A DNA stretch of 64,000 bases from contig NC_088201.1 in the NCBI RefSeq assembly GCF_037126465.1, positions 142,044,376 through 142,108,375 on the forward strand, read 5' to 3'. A program made the translations under genes and the position numbers. The stretch comes from Ornithodoros turicata. Lineage: Eukaryota; Arthropoda; Arachnida; Ixodida; Argasidae. The notes under the pieces were generated by a model. The model was not told where the DNA came from, searched no databases, and saw only the letters and a program-made list of their open reading frames with translations. Below are positions 10,372 through 22,863 of this stretch, piece after piece (the first letter of the stretch is position 1; the number at the start of each line of letters is the position of its first letter).

Positions 10372-11259
10372 ACGACGCCGCGAGGCTGAATCAGAGGAAG
10401 TACGAGAGGCTTGTTTGACTGCGGATGCTGTCTTGAAGCCTTTACTCAAGCTAAAGGAGATTCAAGTGCGGGATGATTTCCAGTACGACCCCTTTCTAGA
10501 GTCTACATTTAGAAACGTTGCGATGGTACTCACAGACATATGGATAAAGCTTGTATGTAACGTTGGCATAGAGCGTGGTTCCATCATGGCTCGTCAATTC
10601 AATCACTAAATCATGCTCTTGCTTGGTCAAGATCAATGTGTCACTGTCGATTTTGATTGACCTGAAAGGGAGGGCGGTATTTTTGTTAACTTCGCTGGTC
10701 TGATCATCCTTAACCTCTGAAATCCAAGTGGGGATCCCTGTTTTTAGGTAATTGTAACATCAATATTAGTAATAATAATTTATCGAAAGAAGTATGAAAT
10801 GAATCTGAGAAAAAAGTCACCGGATACGATTTGATGAGGCCAGTCATCAGTACAGCGGTGCTGCAGTCAAGAGAACATGGTAATAACAACGAAATTGCTA
10901 GCGTGACTCACGTGGGTAATAAAAAAGAAACACACACAATACAAGGCGAAAAACTGCTATCAACTACCATTTCGGTTAGTGTGCACACTAAAGCCCAATT
11001 GCGTGTACATATACAAGGAAAAAGAAATGACTCCAGTACGCCAAAACAGAGAAGAATATCACAATATAAACCACGTCAATACGAACGTCTTCAGTTGATA
11101 AAGAGACGCACAATGAGTTCAGATCTGGGGAATAGCCGAGCTGATGCGAAGACAATACGGATGATAGTATGTTGAGTACGACTTGTGAATTACTGATGAA
11201 ATAATTGTGTTAATTGCTGCGCGGTATGTCATATAACGTGTAATTCTATCGGCTGTATA
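10372..11259. other. No gene recognised
   Basis: AT-rich unique-looking sequence. Open frames at 10415-10609 and 10831-11175 have no recognisable domain, splice context or composition to support them. Confidence 0.35.
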
Positions 11260-11545
11260 CCGAAATAAACCGTCGAAAAGAAAACCTTCCCAATACAGAT
11301 CGTGTTAAAACAAATCGTTTTAGAATAAATGGTGCCAAAATAAATCCTATAATACGAGAGGAAGACGTAGAGGCGGCTTTTCGTGGGGGATTTCGAAACT
11401 GGTTGGTGTCGGCATAGCTGCCGACGATTGGCTCGTCGGTGGGGGGATTTTGAAAATCGAAGGACTATTAATACGGTTTATTTTGGCACGATTCATTTCA
11501 CAACGATTTATTTTAGCACGATTTATTTGGGACGGTTTGTTTCGG
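11260..11545. mobile_element. Small MITE with CCGAAATAAACCGTC termini
   Basis: A 286-bp unit whose 15-bp ends are inverted copies with one mismatch. Further inside, short ATTTATTT(T/G)GGCACGATT-type motifs repeat in both orientations. No target duplication is evident, so the class is undetermined. Confidence 0.6.
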
Positions 11546-11705
11546 CAACCTCCAATTCTTATCACCTCCAGGAATTTTTCTCAAGAGCCATCTCCTACTA
11601 TAGTGAAAGATCTTCTAGCAGTACTCTAACCTGGCTAGAAGTAGAGTTAACTTCAACGCAGCCACCACAGACAGAATAGGAGTAGAGCCACCGTGGCGGT
11701 GCATA

Positions 11706-12154
11706 CACTCTAAGAAAAAAAGGAGTAACTTTACTCCTTGTGGGGACTAAATGTATTGCCACAAAAAATAGTCCCTTTCGCGAGTAAATGCACGGGAGTA
11801 AATGAATGTCGCAGCGTGGAGCCTGCATTTCATGCTCTGTTCTAACAGTTCTAGGAGTTCGTGTGCATGCATGAAAATACATTAAATCAAACCGTGATGC
11901 ATCGAGTGAGATAAAACCTTGCGACATACATTGGGCATAGTTGGCTGAGGTATACAGCCTTATGCCATCAAATTGACCAAGAGCACAAATTTACGTATAC
12001 TGTTGCATTCGGAAGACCATTCGCGAGGTTTAGTCACAATTTGCAGTCCTGGGGAGTAAATGTCCGGGTTAGACGGCTAAAATAGGGAGTAATTGCAATC
12101 TAGGGGACTTGAAGCTACAATTGCTCCTGATTTTACTACTTTTTTCTTAGAGTG
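11706..12154. mobile_element. MITE with CACTCTAAGAAAAAA termini
   Basis: A 449-bp unit starting CACTCTAAGAAAAAAAGG and ending CTTTTTTCTTAGAGTG, inverted ends of at least 15 bp. The interior repeats GGAGTAAAT/GGGAGTAA. I could not see a clean target duplication, so I do not assign a superfamily. Confidence 0.7.
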
Positions 12155-12897
12155 GAGCTGCAACAAAAATGGCATGTGTTTCGGCATTCCCATTCTAGTT
12201 AGAGTGGTGCGTGTTGTGTGCGTCAGAAAGTGCGCAAGTGAGCTGGTGCTATCAACGCTGTACTTGTGCTTTTTTTTTCTTTTTGCGATTGTGCCTGATG
12301 AATGCTAGTGGATGTAGTGATGTCGTGGAGAATCATTGTCGTCCCGTTGGCGCAACCACTGAGTAAGTATGTACATTCGAACCTGTCATCCATATCTTTC
12401 CCTGGTGTGAGTAAATGGAACGAATGACGATAACTAAATTTTATCTCAATTTCGTTCAGCTCAGAATAAATCAGGATGCAAAAACCTCGGCAATAATTAG
12501 GGACGGTGTCGACACGCCTGTGCCGTTGCGCATTAAAACGATAAAAATAACGACCTTCACGGTGTCACACCTCACGTCATGTTTTCGCGGGATATTTTAA
12601 AGTCCAGTTCGCCGTCGAAAGATATAGTACCTGTATGCTGACACACAATCAGTCACGCAATTTGTAAACACGTCACCTGTAACACCTTAGTGGGAACGTG
12701 AATAGGGTAGAAGAGTAGGTCCCTCTCGTTGGCGTGAAGTATACTACTCGCAGTTATGCTTTAGTGAATGCTCAGGGCCTCCGAACTCGTCGTTACGCTC
12801 TTGGACAGGGACGCTACAGCTGATTAGGTAGGGCGTTGATGGATGGTTGTATGATATTTTGCTGGATGATCAGGCTGAGAGATTCCACAGTCTGCAC
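12155..12897. other. No gene recognised
   Basis: Unique-looking sequence. Includes a pyrimidine run (12267-12283). Nothing supportable. Confidence 0.35.
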
Positions 12898-13035
12898 TGT
12901 AAAATTCTCAGCACCCTTCTGGGTGCATATGGGGTGTAATTTGGTTGTAAAGCGTTTTGCACACCCCTGTTACACTCTTTTGGGCAAAAAAAAGTTTGCA
13001 TGGGGGGCGTTCTATGGGTGTAATAGTTACAGAGT
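12898..13035. repeat. GGGTGTAA-rich short MITE-like repeat
   Basis: Starts CACTGTAAAATTCTCAGCACCC and ends near GGGTGTAATAGTTACAGAG, roughly inverted ends. The core CACCC/GGGTG repeats recur at 37312-37478 and 45267-45492, suggesting one dispersed family. Confidence 0.45.
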
Positions 13036-13550
13036 CTGATCTTGAGGGTGTATCTGTGGCTACTGCTACTGCTGTGAAGAGGGTCTAACTAAGGAAAAAG
13101 TTTAACATTGTCCTAGAATATGAATGCCGCGTACGCTGCGCTGAGTCTTAATTTTCACTCATACTAAAACCAGTAATAAACATTTATCTTGATGGTGAGT
13201 TGATATTCCAAGGAATGCCTCACTTCAGTGTTTTTTGTGTATATAATCAAATTTCACTTAGACATCTCACCCTTCGTTTTGACTGGGAAGCGAGCAGGGC
13301 TATTAAATTTGCAGACGCGCGCAAGACCAGCAGTGTATATGGTATCTGTTTTCTCTTAAAAGGGAAACGCCTTTCTAAGCGAGCTTTTGGTTCGTTATGC
13401 CATTTATGCGATGTTCCAAATTTTATCATTAACTCTAAGCGCGTACATCCTTATCTGCATACCAGACCGTATATTGGTCCAATATGGGACCAGTTCGGAA
13501 TTGATATATTAGGAGAACCCTGCATTACATGTTCATGTTATGCATTTACT
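13036..13550. other. No gene recognised
   Basis: Flank of the copia insertion. The last five bases, TTACT (13546-13550), are the candidate target duplication of that element. Confidence 0.35.
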
Positions 13551-13733
13551 TGTTACACTGTAACGCCAGGGTTCAGCAAGAAAAGGGAGCAGGCAAGTCG
13601 AAGCTGACGGTAACGGCCACCGAGGTTTAACGATGAGAGAATGTGAACACGAGACATGCGGTGGTATGCACTAGAAGCACGTGAACATAGAAAACGAAAC
13701 TGAAAGTAGACGACATATTGTCCATCTTTAACA
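13551..13733 (-). repeat. Copia 3' LTR
   Basis: 183 bp with perfect TGTTA...TAACA termini, bounded inside by a purine tract (minus-strand GGCGTGGGGGAG, 13734-13746). The pol stop codon is the TAA at the LTR edge, so coding sequence runs directly into it. Confidence 0.85.
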
Positions 13734-15329
13734 CTCCCCCACGCCTTTTCGAAGGCCCAGGGAGTCGCATAGTCCACGAGTCCCCTCCCCGTTTAAAGCT
13801 TTCGTCAGAATATCTCCTGTATTCTCCGATGTCCTGACGTACTGCAGCTGTATTTTGCCTTCTTCGACCTTTTCCCGAAAAAATAAATGCCGCAGTTCAA
13901 TGTGTTTTTTCCGCTCAGATGTTATCTGATTGGTCGCTACTGCGATGGCGCCTTCATTGTCAACGTATAGCAGGTGCGGTTCCTGGACGAATCGAAGTGG
14001 ACCGAGTTCCTGAGCAAAATGTTGCAGCCACAACATCTCTTTAGCCTCTTCGCACATCGCCAGATACTCGACCTCCATAGTGGATAGTGCAGTTGATTTT
14101 TGCTTCCTGCTGCTCCAGGAGATCGCCGCGCCTGCCAAAATGAATGTGTAGCCGCTAAAAGAGCGCCTATCAACCTTGTCACTCGGCCAAACTGCATCAC
14201 AGAGGGCCTGCACGACGTTCCCGGTCTTCGTGTACGTTAAGGCATACTTCTTTGTCTGCTTGACGTACCGTAGGACGTGCTTTACTCCATTCCAGTGTTC
14301 TGTTGTAGGCTGTTCGTTGATTTGACTTAAGTAGGAGGCAGAGAAAGCAAGATCGGGTCTCGTGCTCCCCGCAAGGTAAAGTAAGCCACCTACTCCTTGG
14401 CGGAATCTGCGAGACATGTCTTCTGAAGGGTGGGCCTCTTGAGATGCTCTGAACTTCATCCCTGGATCCTGTGGTGTGGACGCCCTTAAGTCTCTCATTC
14501 CAAAGAGGTCCACAATCTCTTCGGGATACCTGATCCAGAGTCAAGCTCCCATCACCATGACGTCGGATCCCCATAGAGAGAGTATGGTGCGCTTCTCCGA
14601 GATCCTTGACCTCGAATTCAGCCCCTATGCTTCTCTTGAACGTGTTTATGTCATCCTCACTTTTCGCACCAATAAGGATATCGTCCACGTAGACACTAAC
14701 GATGACGCCTCTTTCGTTGTCGAAATAGACGCATGGGCCTGCCTTCGACCTCGTCAAACCACCTCTCCTTAGCAATTCGGCAAGCCTCATGTTCTATTGT
14801 CTTCCGGACTGGCGCAGACCGTAGAGGCTCTTCCTTAATAGGCAGACGTCATCCCTGCTTCCCTCATGGAAGAGAGCTGGTCGTTCCATGAAGATAGTTT
14901 CCTCTAGTGACCCACTTAGATAAGCAGCTGTGATGTCGACTTGATGAACAGGCCAGCTTCTTTCGACGGCCAGTGCCAGTAGTATGCGAAGTGACTTCAG
15001 CTTTATCACCGGCGAGAAAGTCTCCTTGAAGTCAATCCCCTTTCACCTGGGATTACCCGCGCAAGCAACCAAACGGGCCTTGTACCTCTCTAGTACGCCG
15101 TTTTGCTTATACTTCTTGCGGAGTACCCATTCAAGTTGGTCAGCTCCTCCTGTATGGTCTCTCGCCATTTGCGGCCGTCTGGCGCTGAGAGCGCCTCTTC
15201 TACAGTCTTGAGGTCGGGGGGAAAATCTGTCCTTTTAACGACACAACACGAGTAGTTCGGCCTTGGCTTGGAGGCTAACCTATCGGAACGTCTGAGTAGG
15301 GGTGTGGCATCCTGCAGTGGCTGTTTCAC
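13728..15329 (-). pseudogene. Copia reverse transcriptase and RNase H
   Basis: The RT region is spread over several frames. DITAAYLSGSLEETIFMERP (about 14880-14940) and YVDDILIGAK (about 14680) are the catalytic landmarks. RNase H at 13728-14513 shows SWSSRKQKSTALSTMEVEYL, the invariant YVDNEGAIAV, and a C-terminal DILTKAL. A frameshift lies between RT blocks near 14790-14800, another near 14600 and another near 15090. The RNase H frame itself is intact. Confidence 0.9.
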
Positions 15330-15559
15330 GTCCGAAACTTACTGCTTCGGGTAGTCATCAGAGGGATCCATGTCGCCCCCTTTTGGCGTGTCCTCTTGTT
15401 GTGACGCCGTTTCGTTGTCTTCGACAAGGTCGTCAAAGCTCAATGCGAAACCTTGGTCACGCTCGGCCGGAACCATTCCGTGCGAAGTTTCCAGCTTGTC
15501 GACTGGGTTGGCGTTTCGGCACGGAAAGCTGTTCTCGTCAAAAACTACGTCGCGACTGA

Positions 15560-16415
15560 CGAAGAAACTGTCGTTTTCTTGTCCCAGGGCTTATAACCTT
15601 TTACACCATCTGGGTACCCGACGAAAACGCACTCCACAGCCTTAGGGTCCAGCTTCGTCTTTCGATGTTGCTTCCGAGCGGCCCAGACCTTGCAACCATA
15701 TACCCTCATATGGTCGATGGTGGCTTCTCTCCCGGTTCATAGCGCTTCCGGCACTTGTTGGCCAATTAAGCTGGAAGGACATTTGTTTCTTATGTAGCAG
15801 GCTGTTGCCAAAGCGTCGGCCCAAAGCGTTTTGGTGAGTCCAGACTCTATCAGTAAACATCTCGTCATGTCCAGTAGGGTCCTATTCATCCTTTCGGCTA
15901 CTCCGTTCTGTTGCGGAGTACCCGGTACCATTAGCCCTCTTCGTATGACGTACTTTTGCAGGTACCGGACGAAATCCTTCCCGACATACTCCCCACCATT
16001 GTCGCTACGGAGTTGTTTAATGGTTGACCCATGGAAGTTCTCTGCCATGCGCTTGTACAGAATAAATTTTTCTAGTACTTCGGCTGTTTTCTTTTCTTTA
16101 TTGGGTATACCACTGTATACCGCGTGTAGTCATCGATGAAGGTTACAAAAAAGTTTGACCATCCCTTGGAAGTCGGGGTGACACTCCCAACGTCTGAGTG
16201 CACCAGTTTCAGTGGTGACTTGGCTCGCAAAATAGCGGCAGTGCTTGGAAAGCTCTTCCTCGTCAATTTCCCTAGTAGACACACTGAACATCTCTCGTCG
16301 TCTGTACCGCGTATGATGTACGGCGTCCAGGTGTAGGTGTCCCAGTCGTCGATGGAGAATGGAAGTGTTAACAGCCTTTGAGAGTTTCGATACTGGGCGC
16401 TTCTCGCTCACCATA
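15560..16415 (-). pseudogene. Copia integrase
   Basis: A zinc-binding LHRRLGHL block lies near 16360. The catalytic core follows with LVHSDVGSV, TFIDDYTRYTVVYPIKK, LRSDNGGEY and GTPQQNGVAERMNRTLLDM, so the copia D,D,E signature is complete. Frame changes occur near 16070 and 16280. The MITE insertion lies just upstream, between protease/spacer and integrase. Confidence 0.88.
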
Positions 16416-16417
16416 TA

Positions 16418-17291
16418 CAGGATCTCCCAGAAAACGTGTCATTGAATTATAATAAAAAAAACTACACCACCTAGAGTCATGCGGTCAATGGCATTTGTTC
16501 TTGCTGGGTTTTTGCCACCTCCTCATATAAATGTCGTGTAACGGAAGTTCAATTATGTAAATTTTTGCGAGCTTAAGTCGGAAATTTGCCTAGTAAAGGT
16601 CACTTTTTTACCCCACCAATGTGAAGAGCGTGTCTAATTTAGTCAAATTAATGATAATTGACAGGCATATTCAGGAGCTATCTCATCGCAAAAATAGCCG
16701 AACATCATGCTCTACGGAGGTCGCACAGAATAGCGCACGATGAATTTTTCAGCGCAATCTTCGTCAGTCCGACGAAATGAGGTTGGAAACCCAGCCCTCC
16801 ACGACATCGCAGAAAGAGATAAAACAGGCACGGCTTATCGCGTTCGACTTTTGCTGGGATAATGCTTTGCCTCTTCCAATTTTAGGAACTGTTACTTTTT
16901 CTACCATCACTCTGTGGGCTGGCTTCGGAAGCTCCTTTCGTCGCACTGAGAGCGATTGCGCTCCAAAAGCCATCGCGCGCTATGGTCCGGCGCTCCGAAA
17001 AGCATGATATTCGGCTATTTTTTCCGATGGGATAGCTTGTGAATATCACTGAATTATTATGAATTTGAGTGAATTCGGCACGCTCTTCATATTGGTGGGG
17101 TAGAAAAGTGACATTTACTTGGCAAATTTCCGAGTTCAGTTCGCAAATATTTACATAATTAAACTTGGAGTACATGACATTCAAATTAGGAGGTGGCAAA
17201 AACGTAATAAGAACAAATGCCGTTGACCGCGTGATTCTAGGTGGCGTAGCTTTTTATTATAATTCAATGACACGTTTTCTGGGACACCCTG
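16418..17291. mobile_element. Foldback MITE (CAGGGTGTCCCAGAAAACG type) inside copia
   Basis: 874-bp palindromic element. The left end (CAGGATCTCCCAGAAAACGT) and right end (ACGTTTTCTGGGACACCCTG) are inverted, and similarity continues inward for more than 150 bp on each side (CATGCGGTCAATGGCATTTG mirrored at about 17217). It is flanked by TATA on both sides. Only TA is certain as target duplication (mariner-like), but a 4-bp TATA duplication leaves the copia frame open across the site. No transposase. Confidence 0.82.
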
Positions 17292-17293
17292 TA

Positions 17294-18442
17294 TAGTCGC
17301 CCTTTTCGACTCTGAACCCGAGCTCTTCAATTCGTCCAACTGACAGGAGATTTCCATCTAGTGCTGGTACGTAGAGGACGTCCTTCAAAAGGATTGACTT
17401 CCCGCCATTGCCGGTTACAAGCTCGAACTGTGTCTCGCCTTTCCCTACGATTTCCACGACGTCTTTATTTGCCATCTCCAGCGTCGATGGTGCTGATCTG
17501 AAGTTACGAAGCTTGGTCCTGTCTGACGTCATGTGGTCGGTAGCGCCGCTATCCAGATACCAGACTTGACTCCCTGGCACGACACGGCTGGTCGCACACA
17601 GTGCTTCGTGAGTTACTTTCCTGTCGGATAAGACGGGACCTCTCTCTGCATGGTCACTGGCTTGATCGTCAGAGTCTTCTTCGCAATGCCTGGCGATATG
17701 CCCGCACTTGCCGCACGCGAAACATCGGACAGGTCGCTTCGTCGTGGGGTGAGACCCGCGATTCCTCCTGCCCACGTTGCGGTCCTTTCTGTCGTCCTGT
17801 CGTGACCGCGCAGGTTTCGGAACTGACTTGTTCTTGGTCAAAAGAGCTGTTGCCTCGCCGTGCGGATCTGTCGACTGTTCCTCGTTACGCCGGATCTTCC
17901 TCTTCTCCTCGACAAGTAGTCTGGCTTTCACTTCCTTCGTGGTAAGGGTGGCTTCGTCCTGCTCGAGCTTGAAGATGAGGAGTTCATAGCTTTCGGGTAG
18001 ACCCAAGAACATTACTTGTGGCACTTCCTTGTCCGTAAAACCGTATCCTGCATTGAAGAGCATCCTGTGCTAATCCATGAGCCTACTCAAATACGCCTTC
18101 ATGGGTCTTCACTTTCTTCATTCGAACGTTCACGAAATCACGTAACAACTGCAAAATGTGTAGGAGTCCGTATTTCGTGTCCATCTCACGCAAGATGCCC
18201 CATCCTTCTTTTGGCACAGGCACCAATGTTATCTAAACAACTATCTTCCACCACCAAGAAAAGAAAGGTGAGTGCCCTGTTATCGGATTTCTTCCGTCGT
18301 TCGTCATTTCAGTGCCTGAGCATCCTGGGTCGACAGCCTCCCAGCAGCCCTTCTGCACGAGTGCAGCTTTGGTCTTGATTGGCCAGGCATGATAATTCTC
18401 CGACGTCACCTTCTCAATCTTAAATTCATCTGCGGACGCCAT
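17294..18442 (-). pseudogene. Copia gag and protease
   Basis: Gag starts at 18442 with MASADEFKIEKVTSENYHAW, the typical copia gag N terminus, then breaks by frameshift near 18230. The downstream frame (17257-18063) contains the CCHC nucleic-acid knuckle CFACGKCGHIARHC and the aspartic protease site WYLDSGATDHMTSD. It ends at the MITE boundary; any residues of that frame below 17292 are MITE sequence. Confidence 0.88.
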
Positions 18443-18519
18443 TAAAGATCGTCATGCGACAAACGTCTTACTGACTGACAGCGTAACCACGGGTACTTGC
18501 CTTGCTGGTCCAATGCTAG

Positions 18520-18546
18520 TCGTCGTAATGTTCTGGGCCCATAACC
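18520..18546 (-). other. Copia primer-binding site
   Basis: The minus strand reads TTATGGGCCCAGAAC directly inside the residual LTR end. TGGGCCCAGA-like primer sites are usual in copia elements. Confidence 0.7.
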
Positions 18547-18566
18547 TGTTACACTGTAACGTTACT

Positions 18567-21500
18567 TTGGTTGGTATGCATGATACACTCACTATGGAAA
18601 CAAAGCTGCACACGTTACGCCATTGTTTAAGTGTCTTGATTTACACCGAAAATGAATTCAGTTATGGTACTATTCAGTTAAACCCGAGATGGTGTCCAAT
18701 TAGCACCTCTCCTGGAGGGCGTACTTCCATTTTAAGGGGTAGATTTACACACAAAAAGTAATCAGTTATGGTATCATCCAATTATACCCAAGAAGGTGCA
18801 TAAAATTTAAGAGTGTGAGCTCATACAGCATCGTCCGTTGCGCTCTGTCTCTTGAACGTTGGCCATACGACTAGGTGGCTCACGAGGCACAACCCTGATC
18901 CGATCATTCCATTCTAAATGCCTGTATTACGTGGTTCACTACTGGCAAAGAACAACCTGTCCTATGGACAACCAGAAGCCGGACAAAGCTAGCCCGGGAA
19001 AGCCATAGAGCTCAAGAAATGCTTGAATGCTTTAATTTGTGTATGTTGAGTATACTGTATGATGTGCTCCGGCTGTAGGTGCCAGAGGCCTTTGCCAAGG
19101 TCTGATAGAGCTTTGTGTCTCTGGCTCCGCCACGTTTGTGGAAATAAATACTATTATATATATTATATATATATAAATATGCTACATGGACGTGGTGCTC
19201 AGTAAACTTAACAACGAGGCAGCCCTTTCTTAACGCTACAGGTAAAGCAGACTACAGCACTGCTGGACACAACTACAGAGTTCTCAGCACGTATTGTCTG
19301 AACGGACTATGCTGAAGGACTACGGACTACGTCTCTCAAGCAAGGTTTCTACATTTGCAATTACTAGACTGTAGATACTGGTCATCCTCGAATAAAGTTG
19401 CTATTGTTGTTGATCCCATCGACACATCAATGGTTTTCGAAGGCCATCAAACAATAACATAATATGGTGAAGCCGTCAGACACAAGACATCCTTATAGTC
19501 CATCAAGCCATCACCACTGATGGTTTGATTTTTCTCAGATTACAGGTTCTGATGACCCATCAGGAAGTTACGTGGTGTTTTCTTTTCCTTTCTATAGAAT
19601 CATCGTTGGTTGCATTTCGAACTGCACAATTTTTGCATAGGAAACAGGTATAAGTCCTTGCATGGCTTTTCTCCTTTTTTTTACTTTTGCATTGGGAGAA
19701 GAGCAACTCATTGGTCCAGTGCAGCTGTGCTTTCCAAGGACAGAAGAAAGGGTGGTGGAGATTGTGAAGCGCCGCCACTACGCGCCGATAATCAGTTTTC
19801 ATCAAAAAGATAAGTAATCACCTCCGGCGTTGGTATCTCAGCCGGTACGTAACCAGTTGGCTCGCTGAGCACGAGATTCCAATTTGGCAGAAAACGCGAA
19901 TTCTACATCTGTCACACACTCAGAGACACTGCAGAAGCAACGCCAGATTCTCATATGTTTTTATGTAGTATTGGAGCCCCGGGTAAATTTTGCAGACCGC
20001 AGATTGGGCGATTTTTTTTACTAATACCGGGATACTACCGGGAATTATGTAACACCGAAACAGCAGGCATGCACATCCTTTGTGTGGTAACTCTGACGAT
20101 TCCTGTGTGCGTGTTAATCGAAACGTTCATTTTTATCCAAAAATTGAGCCTCTGTATGCAATAAGGGGAGAAGTCGAAAAATCCCAGACCTGGAAAACTG
20201 CCAGTGAATATTTGGTAAAATAATTGTAGATGAGTCTCCTCGAATAACGCAAATGCAAAATGTGTAACATGTATGCCTGTGTCTACTCTACATGCACGTC
20301 CCGTTGGCATCGTTTCTGGATGTGGGATTTAGCAGAAATTGAACAAAACCCAGGAGCGTGACATATTTCCTTTTTCTATATAACACCGCACGCACAGGGT
20401 TTTCGTGCAGGGCAAAACAGTTTTCACGAGTCTGACTTTCATGGTGAGGCCAGGACGGCCTAAGTTACCTTTGTGCAGTGAAGCAGCCTAGATATTGATT
20501 ATCGTGCTGCTAAACGAGCATAATCTTGAAAAATAATGTTCTATATAGCCAGGAAAATATGACTTGTTAGCATAGTGCACACGTTTTTCCGATTACAACG
20601 CTCAGTAGCACTGTTGACATGGTCACGTGATGTAGGAAGAACATGTTTTCAGAGTGGAAGTCCAAATTGATTTCCACATCGTAGCAAAATTTAGGCTACA
20701 CCATTTATATGCGTGTGTAGAAAAGGAGCCTGATCTGGCTATCCATCCCATTGACACGCATGCATTTCCCGTTTCTTATCCTCCTATAGCGAGTCAATAA
20801 ATTCCAATACGGTCCTAAATTTTCATTCACAAGTACATACTGGAATGTAGATGTCATTGCAACAAAAACACTAAAAAGGGGATGATTCGAGTTATCCCCT
20901 CACTGCATACAGAGGTTCAATTGATAAGGCCCGTTTATTGGTCTCCATGACAAAAGGATCGTCTTTATTCCCAGTTATCGTGCATAGTGCCCACAGATTT
21001 ATTTCATATACTGTCACGGAATACGAAACAAAGATTCGACTTCCCAAGGTGAATCACTGATGCATCAACAGAGGGTAGGTGCCCCTGGATGCTTCATGTT
21101 GAGAAAAAGGCGCGTCTTCGAAATTCCTTGTTTCTTTATACCTTTATATGTGCTGTTGTCCATGTGCGCGCCCCCTATAAAAGCAGTTCGGCGGCGCCGA
21201 TGCCCCTCAAACGACAAAAGTAACGCACTGAGTTCAGGCGCATGTATTTCATACGTCAACCAGGGTGGCCTGCATGCCGGCGTCCCGCAAGGAATGACAT
21301 GAGACGCGTACGCCTCCAGAGTGTTTGAGATGCAGCTAGGGTTAATCAATTATCATTCGAAACGCCTGCTAGAAATTAATGAACTCGGAATTCTTACACT
21401 GTTCTGCGTCGCGACGGCGCTAACATTAGGTGTATGGTATTCACCGCAAATTCCGAATTTCCACAATTTTTTTTCTCCAAAAATTTCGAAATTTTGGGAA

Positions 21501-21675
21501 GTGAAAAACAGCCGGTATCCTGGTTGGATTCGGGATATCCGGGATCGCAACACTAGCGCAATGTGCTGTTTTGGACACGTTTGTCTAAAATCTCCAGTCT
21601 GTGGCGGAGCGATCCCCTATCGGCGATGTCGCGCACGAAGGAAGTAGACCAATACAGTCTACGAGGCAACAGAGG
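18567..21675. other. No gene recognised; one short repeat and a (TA)n tract
   Basis: 18567-18815 has CACCnnnnGGGTNTAA motifs like the 12.9-kb repeat. 19152-19184 is a TA-rich microsatellite. AATAAA-type signals occur near 19143 and 19391 without an associated frame. 21460-21560 has AAATTTCGAAATTT palindromic stretches. No open frame in this 3.1 kb has domain or splice support. Confidence 0.4.
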
Positions 21676-21702
21676 CGTATATTAAAAGGGAGTCTGGCCA
21701 TT
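21676..21702 (+). promoter_or_regulatory. 27-bp TATA-containing motif, copy 1
   Basis: CGTATATTAAAAGGGAGTCT followed by GGCCATT. An exact inverted copy is at 34203-34229. The TATATTAAAAGG core looks like a TATA box, but no transcript start or gene is visible downstream. Confidence 0.35.
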
Positions 21703-21989
21703 CGGATGAGTCACAAAAAGAGGCTCGACCTGTCAATCACAGTTTCGCTCCTCTGATTAGTTTGCTTTTTACCAAGGGGGTCGCCATGACACCATACTGC
21801 CACCCAAAATGGCGACGAAGACAAATGCAGTGAAGCGGGGCTTTCGTGACAAAAATTTTTCACGGACTTTCCTGATTTTACGCTGCAAATGTACATCCTA
21901 ATATAAGTTTCTCGGAAATCAGTTTCAACGTATGCTCATCTATCGATATCTAACTAAGACACCAATGACTTTCTCCTTAAGGTCAATTG

Positions 21990-22863
21990 GATTAATAAGC
22001 AGAACAGAGATTTGAGCAATGTCATCTCGGCTTCTATGGATGTTACATCCCTTTATACAAACGTACCACACGATGAGGGTCTCGATGCGGTGAAAGTTTT
22101 TCTTGAATCTTTCCCGTCTGAAGTTCTCCAGACATGATAGGCACGCCATTCTGTAAATTCTCCAGACGTCAGCTGTCCTCTCGCTTCTTGAGCTTGTGCT
22201 CATGTATAACAACTTTATATTTAACGAGAAACATTCTGTCAAAATTCAACTTTGAAGAAAAAACATTAGCATCCTTCCCGATCAAACCTTTAGTCTTGTT
22301 AAGGAACATTGACGACATTTTCATCGTATGGTCGAGTGATGAACCATCCTTAATTGCGTTTTTCGAGCATTTTAACTCCGTACATCAGGCCATCAAGTTC
22401 ACGTGTAACCTTTCTCAAGCATCAGTGAATTTTCTAGACGTGACTGTCTCTATACAGTCTGGTAAGCTGGTCACGAGCCTATACAAGAAACCCACTGACA
22501 TACGCCAGTACCTTCATTTTGTCAGCTACCATCCTAGTACTCAGAAAAGGAGCACCCCATTTGGCCAATTCACACGTCTAAAACGGATATGCTCCAACCC
22601 ATTTTGAGGCATGCGCTGAAGAAATGTCGAACGATTTTACAAAACGAAATTACCCCCTCCCCCAACCTTTTAAACAATGCTCTCTCCAAGTGCAAATCTC
22701 TAGATCGGGATAAATTACTTTCACATGAACCGCGGCAACCAGAAAATCTCTTATCATTCGTTACCACCTATAACAAAGCACTCAGTGGCGCAGGATCCAT
22801 CTTCACCCTCCATCTCAACATACTTCACACTTCACAGCGACGAAAGACTCTCAACACACTGTA
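21990..22863 (+). pseudogene. Penelope-like element reverse transcriptase remnant
   Basis: Reading across frames, the sequence gives DVTSLYTNVPHDEGL (about 22033-22080), then a diverged catalytic NIDDIFIVW (about 22310) and FLDVTVSIQSGKLVTSLYKK, PTDIRQYLHF and HPSTQKRS. These are diagnostic of Penelope-type RT. The frame before 22134 is shifted, and a second shift near 22600 leads to a C-terminal segment (22589-22864). I see no GIY-YIG endonuclease after it. Only the 3' part of the RT survives. Confidence 0.85.

Larger units (their letters stand above)
13551..18561 (-). mobile_element. Ty1/copia LTR retrotransposon, MITE-interrupted
   Basis: Minus-strand copia element with gag, protease, integrase, RT and RNase H in that order (integrase before RT is diagnostic of copia). 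The 3' LTR is complete at 13551-13733. At the other end, upstream of the primer-binding site, only the last 15 bp of the LTR remain (18547-18561), followed by TTACT, the same five bases that precede the intact LTR. A MITE occupies 16418-17291. Several frameshifts make it non-functional. Confidence 0.9.

Noticed and set aside
21060..21349. Overlapping frames on both strands near 21.1-21.3 kb
   Set aside because: Similar lengths on opposite strands without domains suggest a stop-poor GC patch rather than genes.
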